From contig WNWL01000008.1 in the NCBI GenBank assembly GCA_009733745.1, positions 1 through 64,000 of the forward strand: 64,000 nucleotides of DNA, given 5' to 3'. Within the stretch, counting starts at the first letter, position 1; every line of letters begins with the position of its first letter. Below the pieces are notes generated by a model, which saw nothing but the letters and a program-made list of their open reading frames with translations, had not been told where the DNA came from and made no database searches. Shown here one piece after another: positions 45,116 through 53,674 of this stretch. Source of the DNA: Oceanobacillus sp. HTM 045 (GTDB taxonomy: Bacteria > Pseudomonadota > Alphaproteobacteria > Rhodobacterales > Rhodobacteraceae). The position numbers and the translations under genes are program-made.

Positions 45116-45215
45116 ACGGGGCCCCACCCGACCCTCTGGTAGAAAATCTCCCCAGATCGGCTGACGTGACGTAAGCTCTCCCGCGGTGGACATCTCTGGC
45201 AGAGGCGGTGGGGGC

Positions 45216-47927
45216 ATGCGGCAAGGGTATTTCCCGTTACGGAGCAACGTCGGCGACCTCCTGCCGATCGAAGCGGTCGAACTGGTGGACCACGCACCCG
45301 ACATCGACCCCGCCGGGATAACGCTCCAGATCATCGACTCGATCACCTCGCCCGCTTTCGAGCATCATCCCAAGTATTCCGAGTTCTTGCCCTCAAAGCT
45401 CACGCTACCCGGCGGAGCTTTCGCGCCCGGAGACGGGCTTGCGACTTTCCCCGCTCCGACGGGCGCGGCACCGGGGCCGGCGGGTGGCGTGCCGTTCCTC
45501 TTCATCGCGGTTTCCGGACCCGAGGCGACCGGGCGGAACTTCTCCCGCACATTGTGGATCGAGCTGAGGCTCAAGGTCGCCTGGCGCAAGGGCTCCGACC
45601 CGGTGCTTGGCGGCATCCTTTTCGGCGGATATCCTTACCTGCCGTCCTACGTCACCGAAGCGGGCGAAACCTCCGCCAATTTCGGCCTCCCGCGCGAAAT
45701 CCGGGTGGCTTGGACGGGGCAGCACGCCGAAGGCTTCCTCGACGCGAACAGCCAGATCACCCGGCAGGAGATGTGCAGCCACAGCGACGCCCAGGCCCTG
45801 CCGATCGGCCGGGTGGAAGGCACCGAACTGCGCATCCGCCTGGCGGACTTTCCCAAGGTCCTCCTCGCCAACGACCCGGTGAAGGAACGCTGGGGAATTC
45901 TCGTCCCCTACCTGTTCGTCTACGCGCATACCGAGGGTGCACGCTATGCGCCGGAAGTGCCCGCTGGCGTGCTGGCGGTCACTCAGGATCCGCCGCCCCT
46001 GCACCAGAGCGTGCTCTTCCCCTCGCTGAATGACGGGACCGACGCCGAGAAGGAGCAGTACCGCGGCACGTCCGCGAACTACGTGGCGAGCCTGAACGAA
46101 CGGACGGGCGAGCGGTTCTACATGCACACCGCAGCAAGTTCGGTCGGTGGTGCTGTCGTCAGCCGCAGCTACCCGGACCACGATGAGCACTTCACGTCGT
46201 GCTATCTCGACAAGGGCCATCTTCTGCGCGTCGTGCTTGCCCAGTCCGAGGAGCACGCGCGCTGCCTTGCCGGATTGCGGCTGCGCCATGCCAAGCCGCC
46301 CGCCTTCCGCACGTCGGTCAACGCTCCGAAACAGCGCGCACAGGCCACGCTCAGGATCTACGAGGTCGATCCGCCGGCCGGCGCCTCCCCCGTGGCGCTG
46401 GACCGCGATCTCGCGCGCGACAAGTATTGCCGCCTGCTGGGCCAGTGGAGCGCCAGCGCGCTCGAGGCGGCGGTAAGCAGCGATCTTCCCATGCGCTTCA
46501 CCCGCACCACGGCAAGCCGCGTGCTGGCGCTCGAGTTCGAAGCCGAGACGGAGGGTCACGTCAACCTCTCGGGCCTCTCCCTGATCCAGTCCGCACATGT
46601 CAGTGTCACGCCCCGCCCGGCGATGGCGCGGCGGGTCCGGGCGATGCATTTCCGCATGGTCGGCCGGGACATCGCCGGCGACCTGGCGCGCGTCGGCCCG
46701 CGCGCCTTCTCGCTGCGTGTCGAGCGGCAGCTGGCAGGGCAGCCGGCGGCGACGATCCTGGAATGCGACACGCTGCTTGACCTGATCCAGTCGGGCGCGC
46801 GTGTTCGGCAGTATTCGTCGTCCCTCGCCGAGGATGTTTCGGACACGCTCCCGGGAAGCTTTTCGGTCGCCGAGGCGCAACGGCGCGACAAGGGATGGAC
46901 ACGTCAGGAAACCGGCAACGGCCTGGCCGGCGATTTCAGGGGCCGGGTCGGGCCCGATGGTCCCGAGCCCGATCCGGACGGGCGGCACGGCTTCAGGCAG
47001 GTGAGCGCTCAGGAGACCCGCAGTCACCACGAATCCATCGGCGATGTGCAGCAATGGTTCCTGGACGCCCTGCTCTCGACTTCGACCGCCACGCAACTCA
47101 ACCCCGACAACGCCAAGCTCGCCCGTCAGGGCAACGGCATATGGACTCCTTGGAACCCGCTCAACGAGACGCTGAACGCGGCGGAGCGCAACGCGATCAT
47201 CGCCGATTTCACCGTCAGCGGTCAGTGGAACGTCAACCTGCCGCCGCTCGCGCAGTCGCTCTGGAACAATGCCGGCGCCATCGCCTCGCAGGCGGGAACA
47301 ACGATCAGCGCCGCGACCGCCGCCGACGTGACCAACGCCAGCTCCATCACGACCCTGCTGACCGAGATTGGCAACATGGGTTCCGTCCTCGGAACGGCCG
47401 CTATCGGCAACTCCATGTCAGCGGCACTCCTGGTCTCGGGCGTCAGCGTGGGTGTCAGCCCCGGCTTCAGCGGCACCCAGTCGGCGGGACCTCCCTCGCT
47501 CACCGGGTCGATCGGCGCTTCGGTCTCGGCCAACATCGCGGTGCCGGCGGTCTCGCACTCCACCACCCTGGGCGACAGCGGCATGATCGTCCGCCAGGGC
47601 GCGATGGTGGACTACGCCTACAACCAGAGCCTTTCCGACAGCTATCAGGAAGGGCGGTCGCGCACCGACTATCTGCGCGGGCGTTCGGCCCGCACCGCCC
47701 GGCGGCGGGTGTACTGGCAGGGCGAGGCGCTCGACGTCATCACCGGCACCCTGCCCCTCGGCATCAGCCTGCCGGCCACCGCCGACTACAGCTACCGCAC
47801 GACAGATCAATCGCTGCGGGTGACGCTCGGTACGGGACCGGGCCAGAGCCGCGATCCGGCCCTCGATTTCACCACGCTCGACATCTGGTTCGACATCGAC
47901 GAGGAGCCCGTGCGCGATGATTATTGA
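45216..47927 (+). CDS. Large protein of unknown function, first gene of the three-gene cassette
   Basis: 903 aa; no family recognised. The start is ATG 45216 (MRQGYFPLRSNVGDLLPIE) behind a GAGGCGGTGGGGG stretch. No signal peptide is seen. Residues about 1-500 look beta-rich with many prolines (e.g. LWIELRLKVAWRKGSDP). Residues about 510-600 are charged (FSLRVERQLAGQPAATILEC). Residues about 665-800 are rich in Ala, Ser, Gly and Thr, with long low-charge stretches (ASQAGTTISAATAADVTNAS, AALLVSGVSVGVSPGFSGTQ) that could insert in or cross a membrane. The C-terminus is beta-rich with an Arg-rich segment (RGRSARTARRRVYWQGEAL). It overlaps the next gene by 11 bp. A delivery, pore-forming or structural role is only a guess. 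Confidence 0.75.
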   Translation: MRQGYFPLRSNVGDLLPIEAVELVDHAPDIDPAGITLQIIDSITSPAFEHHPKYSEFLPSKLTLPGGAFAPGDGLATFPAPTGAAPGPAGGVPFLFIAVSGPEATGRNFSRTLWIELRLKVAWRKGSDPVLGGILFGGYPYLPSYVTEAGETSANFGLPREIRVAWTGQHAEGFLDANSQITRQEMCSHSDAQALPIGRVEGTELRIRLADFPKVLLANDPVKERWGILVPYLFVYAHTEGARYAPEVPAGVLAVTQDPPPLHQSVLFPSLNDGTDAEKEQYRGTSANYVASLNERTGERFYMHTAASSVGGAVVSRSYPDHDEHFTSCYLDKGHLLRVVLAQSEEHARCLAGLRLRHAKPPAFRTSVNAPKQRAQATLRIYEVDPPAGASPVALDRDLARDKYCRLLGQWSASALEAAVSSDLPMRFTRTTASRVLALEFEAETEGHVNLSGLSLIQSAHVSVTPRPAMARRVRAMHFRMVGRDIAGDLARVGPRAFSLRVERQLAGQPAATILECDTLLDLIQSGARVRQYSSSLAEDVSDTLPGSFSVAEAQRRDKGWTRQETGNGLAGDFRGRVGPDGPEPDPDGRHGFRQVSAQETRSHHESIGDVQQWFLDALLSTSTATQLNPDNAKLARQGNGIWTPWNPLNETLNAAERNAIIADFTVSGQWNVNLPPLAQSLWNNAGAIASQAGTTISAATAADVTNASSITTLLTEIGNMGSVLGTAAIGNSMSAALLVSGVSVGVSPGFSGTQSAGPPSLTGSIGASVSANIAVPAVSHSTTLGDSGMIVRQGAMVDYAYNQSLSDSYQEGRSRTDYLRGRSARTARRRVYWQGEALDVITGTLPLGISLPATADYSYRTTDQSLRVTLGTGPGQSRDPALDFTTLDIWFDIDEEPVRDDY

Positions 47928-48933
47928 CAATGTCGCCCTGAATGGTTCCCGGGCCTACCTTCAGGACTGGCCTACGCAGGGTCCGATCGATCTGTCGAAG
48001 GCCCCGCACAAGGGCCAGACCCCGCAGCTCTTCGACGGTCAGGTGCTGGAGACGACCGCGATCGATCTGCATATCGAGACCGACGATCTCGATGCCTTCA
48101 TGGCTCCGGCCGAGCAGCCCATTGTCACCTTCCGCATCCGCAAGGAGCTGTTCCCGGGCCTCTACCTCGATCCCTTCGAGGTGCGCGCCCACAACATCGC
48201 CGGGTTCGACGACTTCCGTCAGGGGGACCTCGCCCGCATGCGGGTGATGATGGTCGACGACATCCCCACCCTCGTCTCGGACGGCCACCCGGGCACCAAG
48301 GCGCTCTGGACGTCGCCGCTCTACCGGCTGACCCAGCCCATGTACTTCATGGCCGCCGCGTGGGAGCCCGCGACGTCGCGGCTGACGCCCAAGGGCGCTT
48401 TCGAATATTCGCTCCGGGTGCTCTGGTGGCCCAAGGGTACGGACCCCGAGGACCCCGGCGCCAGCAAGATTGCCATTCTGGCCGAGGGTGCGGACCCGCA
48501 GGACCCGACGCACACGACGGATATCGGCGGCGAGCCCCCCAAGGATGCCATCGCGTACCGGGTAGCCTTCGAAGCGGCGGTGGTCCACGACGCGAGCCTC
48601 ATGGAGTTCGAGGTCGGCGGCGAACATGAGGGCACGATCGGCCGGCCGCTCCTGCGCGCGGTGAACCTGCTCGAATCGGTCGAGCCCGGCAACCGCTACA
48701 CTTCGCTGCACGAATTGGCCGCCGAGGCGGAAGACTTCGTGGTCTTCCCCGAGCCGGAAGGTCCGCGCAAGCGCATGTTCGTGACCGTTCCGATGTCGGC
48801 CTCGCTGACCGAGGGGGAATGGATCGCCATCGAACTGGACCCGGCATTTTCGGGTGCGCTCAAGCACATGACCGCGCGGGTCCAGGCCCGCCTGTTTGCG
48901 CGTCCGGCGGAAGCCGGGCGCCTCGGGGGCTGA
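47917..48933 (+). CDS. Protein of unknown function, second gene of the cassette
   Basis: 338 aa; family not recognised. It starts MIIDNVALNGSRAYLQDWPT and appears beta-rich, with LFPGLYLDPFEVRAHNIAG, FMAAAWEPATSRLTPKGAFE and FVTVPMSASLTEGEWIAIEL. The stretch SLRVLWWPKGTDPEDPGAS recalls ELRLKVAWRKGSDPVLGG in the first protein, so the two may share a beta-sandwich module. No signal peptide or membrane segment. The start lies inside the end of the first gene (11-bp overlap) and the next gene begins 6 bases after its stop, indicating tight translational coupling and probably stoichiometric complex formation. Confidence 0.75.
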   Translation: MIIDNVALNGSRAYLQDWPTQGPIDLSKAPHKGQTPQLFDGQVLETTAIDLHIETDDLDAFMAPAEQPIVTFRIRKELFPGLYLDPFEVRAHNIAGFDDFRQGDLARMRVMMVDDIPTLVSDGHPGTKALWTSPLYRLTQPMYFMAAAWEPATSRLTPKGAFEYSLRVLWWPKGTDPEDPGASKIAILAEGADPQDPTHTTDIGGEPPKDAIAYRVAFEAAVVHDASLMEFEVGGEHEGTIGRPLLRAVNLLESVEPGNRYTSLHELAAEAEDFVVFPEPEGPRKRMFVTVPMSASLTEGEWIAIELDPAFSGALKHMTARVQARLFARPAEAGRLGG

Positions 48934-48939
48934 CCCGGC

Positions 48940-50643
48940 GTGGCGCTGCCCGCGATCCTAGCCAAGCTGGTCGAAACCGTCGCCGCCAAGGTGGCCGAGA
49001 CGGCGGCGGCTCAGGCCCAATCCCAGGCGCAGGTCTTCGAGAAGGTCGCGGCGGGCGACAAGGTTTCGTTCAGTGACATCCGGGAGGCTGCCGAAAGCCT
49101 TCGCTCCGATGGCGGAGGCGCACGTGTCTCGCGCGCGGAGACCGCCCCCGACGAAGAAGACCTGTTCCCTTCGCGCGCGCCGGACGAGGACGGCTGGGCC
49201 CCCTACCGCTCCGGAGGCGGACGTGAAACCGCGCCCGACCGGCTCAAGGACCTGCCGCTCGAAGCGCCCGACGGGCTCAAGGATGCGCCGGAAGAAGCGC
49301 CCGACGGCCTCAAGGACATGCCCGAGCCCGAAGGGCGCAGCCGCCGGCCCGCAGATCCCCGCGCGTCAAGCCGCGGCCGGAACCGCGCTCCCGAAAATCG
49401 CAGGCAGGCGCCCGAACCCGAAACCGAGACGCCCGAATCCGAACCCGAAGCAGAGCCGGAGACCGGCGGCGATCCCGAAGCCAGGCTGGAGCATCCCGGC
49501 CCTGAAGTCGAGGAGCCGTCCGAGCCCGAGGCCGTCACCACGGCCAGCGACTTCTACGATGTCGGCCTTCGCCCGCACGAGAAGGAGTTCGACGACGCGG
49601 TCGAGAAGCTGAGCCGCCAGATCGAAGACAGCGTGGACGAAGATCCATCCTTCTTCGGCGTGCTGAGAGCGACGGTCAAGCAAACCGCCCTCGACGTTGC
49701 CGACGGATCGCACGCCTTCGTGCTCGATACCGTCAAGGGGCTCTCCAAGGTCGGCGAGGGCACCGCACGCGGTCTGGAGGAGGACGACCTTGCCGCTGGC
49801 GTGTTCGACGACCTCCTCGGCGCTTCGAGCGTCGTGCCCGCCGGGAAGGTCGCCAAGATCGGCGTGGTCGGCGGCAAGGCCACGCTCAATGGCGCGCGCA
49901 AAGGCATGGCGATCGTCAAGAAATCCCAAAAGGCCGCCAGCAAGGCCGAAGACGCCGCCAGAAAGGCACTGCGCAACCAGGGTCCGAAAACCGGAGCGCA
50001 GCAGGTGCAGAACGTCACGCGCAACAGCCGGGCCGCAAAGTCGGGTCCGGCTCCCGCGCAGGGCGCAGGTGCCCGCACCGGATCGACATCGTCGCGTGCC
50101 GGGAGCGGCCGACCCGGCGCAACCCCGAAGCCGAACTACGGCCGGTTCATTCCGAAGAGCCTGACACCGGCACAGGTGGCCGCCGCAAAGCGCCTGATGG
50201 GTCAACGCTTCAACCCCGCGTTCAAGTCCGCATGGAATGCGGCGGTCAAGCGCAGCCCGAAGGCTCAGGAGCGGATGCGCGAAGCCAAAAGGCTGATGGC
50301 ACAAGGCCAGAAGGCCAAGGCACAGAAACTCGCGCGCATGGCTTACGACAGCGTACGGGGCAAGTTCTGGAACGAGGTTCGCAAGGACCCGAAGCTCGCC
50401 AAGGCGATCCGCGATACCGGGATGGAGTTTCCGCAGAAAACCCGCTCCGGCAAGGTTGCCAGCACCGCCCCCTACTACAAATCTGGCGCGCGGAAGGAGT
50501 ATCTGTCGCTCGAACACACGACCCGTGTCGCCGACGACCCGGCACGCGCCATTGATCCCGACAACTTCGTCTTCGCGCCGGCCTACGAGAACTCGGTCTT
50601 CCTCGAGTTCATCCGCAAGATCGACCCATTCCAGCTCCACTGA
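48940..50643 (+). CDS. Polymorphic-toxin-like protein with putative HNH-type nuclease C-terminus, third gene of the cassette
   Basis: 567 aa, GTG start. Residues 1-40 form an Ala-rich helix. About 60-205 is a low-complexity stalk rich in Pro, Glu and Arg, including repeated APDGLKD units. About 210-330 has a helical segment with a small hydrophobic part (AAGVFDDLLGASSVVPAGKV, then KIGVVGGKATLNG), as in pre-toxin regions. About 335-410 is a basic linker. The C-terminal about 150 residues are basic and end with RGKFWNEVRKDP, SLEHTTRVADDP (Glu525-His526), AIDPDNFVF (Asn542) and PAYENSVFLEFIR. That E-H...N arrangement resembles HNH/endonuclease-VII-fold toxins. No immunity gene follows. The toxin assignment is inference. 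Confidence 0.7.
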   Translation: MALPAILAKLVETVAAKVAETAAAQAQSQAQVFEKVAAGDKVSFSDIREAAESLRSDGGGARVSRAETAPDEEDLFPSRAPDEDGWAPYRSGGGRETAPDRLKDLPLEAPDGLKDAPEEAPDGLKDMPEPEGRSRRPADPRASSRGRNRAPENRRQAPEPETETPESEPEAEPETGGDPEARLEHPGPEVEEPSEPEAVTTASDFYDVGLRPHEKEFDDAVEKLSRQIEDSVDEDPSFFGVLRATVKQTALDVADGSHAFVLDTVKGLSKVGEGTARGLEEDDLAAGVFDDLLGASSVVPAGKVAKIGVVGGKATLNGARKGMAIVKKSQKAASKAEDAARKALRNQGPKTGAQQVQNVTRNSRAAKSGPAPAQGAGARTGSTSSRAGSGRPGATPKPNYGRFIPKSLTPAQVAAAKRLMGQRFNPAFKSAWNAAVKRSPKAQERMREAKRLMAQGQKAKAQKLARMAYDSVRGKFWNEVRKDPKLAKAIRDTGMEFPQKTRSGKVASTAPYYKSGARKEYLSLEHTTRVADDPARAIDPDNFVFAPAYENSVFLEFIRKIDPFQLH

Positions 50644-50968
50644 CCGTTCCAAAGGGTTTCGTTCGCGATAGAGCCGGTGGAAATTTGGGCCGGAGCGTCA
50701 TAGCCTCCGGGCGCCGAGATCGCCGATCGGCCTGGTCCGCCAGTGACCGGCAGCCGCGGAGCGGTCCAGCCCGCAGCCGGATCGGGACAACGCTTCCGGT
50801 AGGGATGGTTGGCGTAGAGGGCTCCGCCTATCTCTGATCCAGTGCGGTTCGACTAAAACCCGCAACTCACGTTATATCAACACCTTGGCCGAACCATGTG
50901 TCCATCCAGGTTGCATATCGTCCGACACATCCCACATTTTTTGTGGGTTGGATTGAGGGGTAAGCAGC
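50644..50968. other. Gap between cassette and integrase remnant, with one hairpin
   Basis: No gene is supported, and in particular no immunity gene. CCCACA-TTTTT-TGTGGG (50931-50947) forms a small hairpin about 20 bases before the integrase remnant. TGTGGG-containing repeats near such integrases can be recombination arm sites, but attachment sites could not be identified. Confidence 0.4.
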
Positions 50969-51480
50969 ATGAAGCCGCGCGGGAAGCATCCGGAGAAATG
51001 ACTGTCGGCGACCGGGGTTCGGGCGATCTCTGAACCTGGGCGGTATGCGGATGGCAACGGGCTACATCTTGTGGTCGATCCTTCCGGTGCGAAGCGGTGG
51101 TTGCTGCGGACCACGGTACGGGGCAAGCGCAGCGACATCGGGCTTGGCGGGCTTTCGGTCGTGTCACTGGCCGAGGCGCGGGAAGCCGCACGGGAGATGC
51201 GCAGGATCGCCCGCGCTGGCGGCGACCCGCTGGCCGAGCGGCGCAAGGCCCGTGCGGTGGTGCCGACCTTCGAGGAAGCCGCACGCGAGGTCTACGAGGC
51301 GCGCAAGGGCGGGTGGAAGAACCCGAAGCATCGGGCGCAGTGGATCACCACGCTTGAGACCTATGTCTTCCCGACCCTTGGCAAGCGCCTGGTCGACCGG
51401 ATCGAGACGGCGGACGTACTCAAGGTGCTGGCCCCGGTCTGGACCACGAAGGCCGAGACAGCACGGCGGTTGCGCCAGCG
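50969..51480 (+). pseudogene. Tyrosine-type integrase (DUF4102 N-terminus), truncated and with a stop codon
   Basis: From ATG 50969 the frame reads MKPRGKHPEK, a TGA at 50999-51001, then LSATGVRAISEPGRYADGNG, LHLVVDPSGAKRWLLRTTVR, GLSVVSLAEAREAAREMRRI and YEARKGGWKNPKHRAQWI. This is the arm-binding and core-binding part of a prophage/island-type tyrosine integrase. The catalytic domain (Arg-His-Arg-Tyr) is missing; homology ends near 51480. It probably mobilised the island now carrying the three-gene cassette. Confidence 0.85.
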
Positions 51481-51757
51481 CGAAACATCGCAAGGCAGCG
51501 TCAGCGTCGGCAGCTCCGGCACGGGTGAGCCGGGCACCCGCCGGCGGGACACGTTCAACAAGATACTGATCGGGACGGCCGTCATCGGGTACCGTTACAA
51601 TCCCTCAGCTCGGCGTAGCGACAAACCGAGGGAGCTATCGCGAGACCTTGCGAGCCTCGGGCTGGAAGTTTCGACGGAGACCGTTCGTAAGTATCTCACC
51701 GAAGCGGCCAAGCTCCTGCCGCACGTTGCCCTGAAACGAGAGTTTCCCGAAGACTGA
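51481..51757 (+). pseudogene. 3' fragment of an unrelated hypothetical gene fused in frame to the integrase remnant
   Basis: The same open frame continues with non-integrase sequence: DTFNKILIGTAVIGYRYNPS, KPRELSRDLASLGLEVSTET and VRKYLTEAAKLLPHVAL. The end looks like a helix-turn-helix tail of a hypothetical protein. The fusion with the integrase is accidental, made by a deletion. Family not recognised. Confidence 0.45.
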
Positions 51758-51904
51758 CGGTCCTCGCTTGCGCGAAATCGTTTATCGCGTACCGTCCGGC
51801 ACGATGCCCGTGAAGTGAAGGTGAAGTTCGCCAAGTCTCAGACCACGACCTTCTTCCCGGTTGGCGATGAGGTTGAAGCGGTCTTTGCAGACTATGTCCG
51901 TTTC

Positions 51905-52245
51905 CTGCGCGACGACCTCCCGCCTAGCCGCGGGCACTACCACTTTCGCGACGCAACATCCTTCAGGATCGCGTTGTCGAGCATCTGTTCGGCAAGCAGC
52001 TTTTTCAGCTTGGCATTCTCATCCTCGAGCGCCTTCAGCCGTCGGGCGTCCGACACCCCCAGCCCACCAAACTTCGACTTCCATTTGTAGAACGTCGCCG
52101 AGCTGATCCCATGCTCGCGGCACACCTCCGCCGTCGAAACGCCGCTCTCCTGCTGCTTCACGATGCCGATGATCTGCTTTTCGCTGAACCGCGATCTCTT
52201 CATTCCGTCCGTCTCCTCATTCAGGACGGACTCTACCTCAATCTG
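51905..52245 (-). mobile_element. IS3-family element, left end and complete OrfA, OrfB lost
   Basis: On the reverse strand the left end (near 52245) leads into OrfA at 52203: MKRSRFSEKQIIGIVKQQES, GVSTAEVCREHGISSATFYK, LKALEDENAKLKKLLAEQML. OrfA ends at 51937 (DVASRKW). OrfB starts (KVVVPAARREVVAQ) but loses homology by about 51905. The left end and first 25 residues match those at 15855-15989, so two copies of one IS existed. Confidence 0.8.
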
Positions 52246-52536
52246 GAGGAGGAAATGGTTCTCAGATCACGCGCACAAAATCTGTTTTGATACAGTGTCT
52301 TGCAAGCTGTTTACTGAAATAGCGCAGTCATCAGGTCCAGAGAATACCGGCCCTATGAGACCGCTTCCGGACCACCTGGCACCAAGGCCGGTGCTCAGCC
52401 CCGTCCGCATAACCCTTGAAAACAACGGAAAAATCCGGCCGCAGCAGGATCGGGAGAACGCTTTCGCGAGGGCAAGTGGCGGAGCGGACGGGACCGGGAT
52501 CGGACGTTCTCCACTATGGCATCGCTCCTTGCTGGG
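52246..52536. other. Gap without a supported gene
   Basis: About 290 bases between the IS3 remnant and the 3' end of the AraC-type gene. No recognisable protein or strong hairpin was seen. Confidence 0.4.
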
Positions 52537-53502
52537 CTACAGAGGGTTGCTTGAGTGATCATCGGTCTCGTGCACATTCTTGCGGAATTCACGAGGCGAT
52601 GTACCGAACTCTGCGCGGAAGCTGCGGCTGAAATGCGCGGTGTCATTGAAGCCCCACGCAAATGCAATGTCGGTAATCGAACGCTCTCGTGCGTCCTGTT
52701 CGAGCGCTCGTCGGCATCTGTACAAGCGTTGTTTCTGTATCCACCGGGAGACCGACTGACCCCGCGATGAGAATATCTTGTGTAGATAGCGAACAGAGAT
52801 CTTGTTTTCTTCTGCGATCTGTGACGGAGACAGTTCCGGGTCTGGTAACCTCTCATCGATATAAGCGCGGAGGCGGTCGAAGAGATCGCCGCCAACGAAC
52901 GGCAGGGACTCCAGCTTGGGCCGCAGACCGGCCGATACGAGCTCGAGGGTCGTGTCCGTTACCAATCGAAGGTCCCTGTCCTCTAGCGTTTCCAGTGCTG
53001 CAGAAAGTTGTCGCAGATGGGCCCCAACCAGAGGCCCAAGTCCGTCGGCGCCTTCGACGCACATCCCGACTATGGCGTCGACCTCCGGGAGGAAGCGCCG
53101 CATCGCCGTCCTTGGCACCAGGATCGTGATCTTCTTCAACGGCTCGAGAACGCGGAACTCCATCTGATGACGACTGTCCCAGATGACGAAGTCACCAGGG
53201 CTGAGCGTCGCTTCGCGATCTCCTTGTCGAACCAGCTCCGAACCGGCGAGTTCGAACAGGATGCCGATATAATCGTTTTCCTGCCGAGCAAGGTGGTCCG
53301 ACGCACGAAATCCCTCACAGGGATCGCAGCGGCACCCGACGAGGCGAAGGTCGTTGACCCGCCTTTCCGTTACATCGGCATGGAAATCCGGCTCCGTCCC
53401 GACGAGATCCCAGTCGAGATGCGTGGCACTCAGCGTATCTCGCCACGCGCCAAATCGCTCTCTGGCAGGCATGTCGGCCGTGGTCCATTTGCGCAGCTTC
53501 AC
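52537..53502 (-). CDS. AraC-family regulator (FeaR/NphR type)
   Basis: 321 aa. The N-terminal AraC_binding_2-like domain begins KLRKWTTADMPARERFGAWR and has the cupin-like LSPGDFVIWDSRHQMEF. The C-terminal double helix-turn-helix reads LSPSQIAEENKISVRYLHKI and SITDIAFAWGFNDTAHFSRS, followed by FRAEFGTSPREFR. The GTG at 53502 is preferred because GGGAGGAA lies just upstream; the longer ATG at 53583 adds 27 residues without pattern. It is divergent from the SDR-hydrolase pair at 53675, which it probably activates in response to an aromatic or similar inducer. Confidence 0.85.
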   Translation of the reverse strand: MKLRKWTTADMPARERFGAWRDTLSATHLDWDLVGTEPDFHADVTERRVNDLRLVGCRCDPCEGFRASDHLARQENDYIGILFELAGSELVRQGDREATLSPGDFVIWDSRHQMEFRVLEPLKKITILVPRTAMRRFLPEVDAIVGMCVEGADGLGPLVGAHLRQLSAALETLEDRDLRLVTDTTLELVSAGLRPKLESLPFVGGDLFDRLRAYIDERLPDPELSPSQIAEENKISVRYLHKIFSSRGQSVSRWIQKQRLYRCRRALEQDARERSITDIAFAWGFNDTAHFSRSFRAEFGTSPREFRKNVHETDDHSSNPL

Positions 53503-53674
53503 GTTATTCCTCCCGGCCGGCCCGTCTTTGCAGGCTTCGCTTCTTCGGGCCCATTTTTCTTTCATCGGTAGGTCAGAGTGCACTCTCAGTCAAATTCGGT
53601 TCCTGAGCGTGCAGGTATGCGGCGTCAGTCTGTGGGATGGGAGGGAAGCAGAAAACAGACAGCGGGAGGATACC

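Noticed and set aside
45405-47096. 563-codon reverse frame across the first cassette gene
   Set aside because: Considered because the forward gene is itself unrecognised. The forward frame is chosen because it spans the whole region, has tight overlaps with the next genes and a plausible start. The reverse frame is Arg/Gly-rich without pattern.
48940-50643. Third cassette protein as a DNA-packaging or histone-like protein because of its basic C-terminus
   Set aside because: The stalk, hydrophobic segment and E-H...N residues fit a toxin design better, although the evidence is not conclusive.
49366-50652. 428-codon reverse frame across the third cassette gene
   Set aside because: Overlaps a forward gene with clear low-complexity stalk and nuclease-like end; the reverse translation is irregular.
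50644-50968. tRNA gene as an integration site next to the integrase
   Set aside because: No cloverleaf-like sequence or T-loop motif was found on either strand in this gap.
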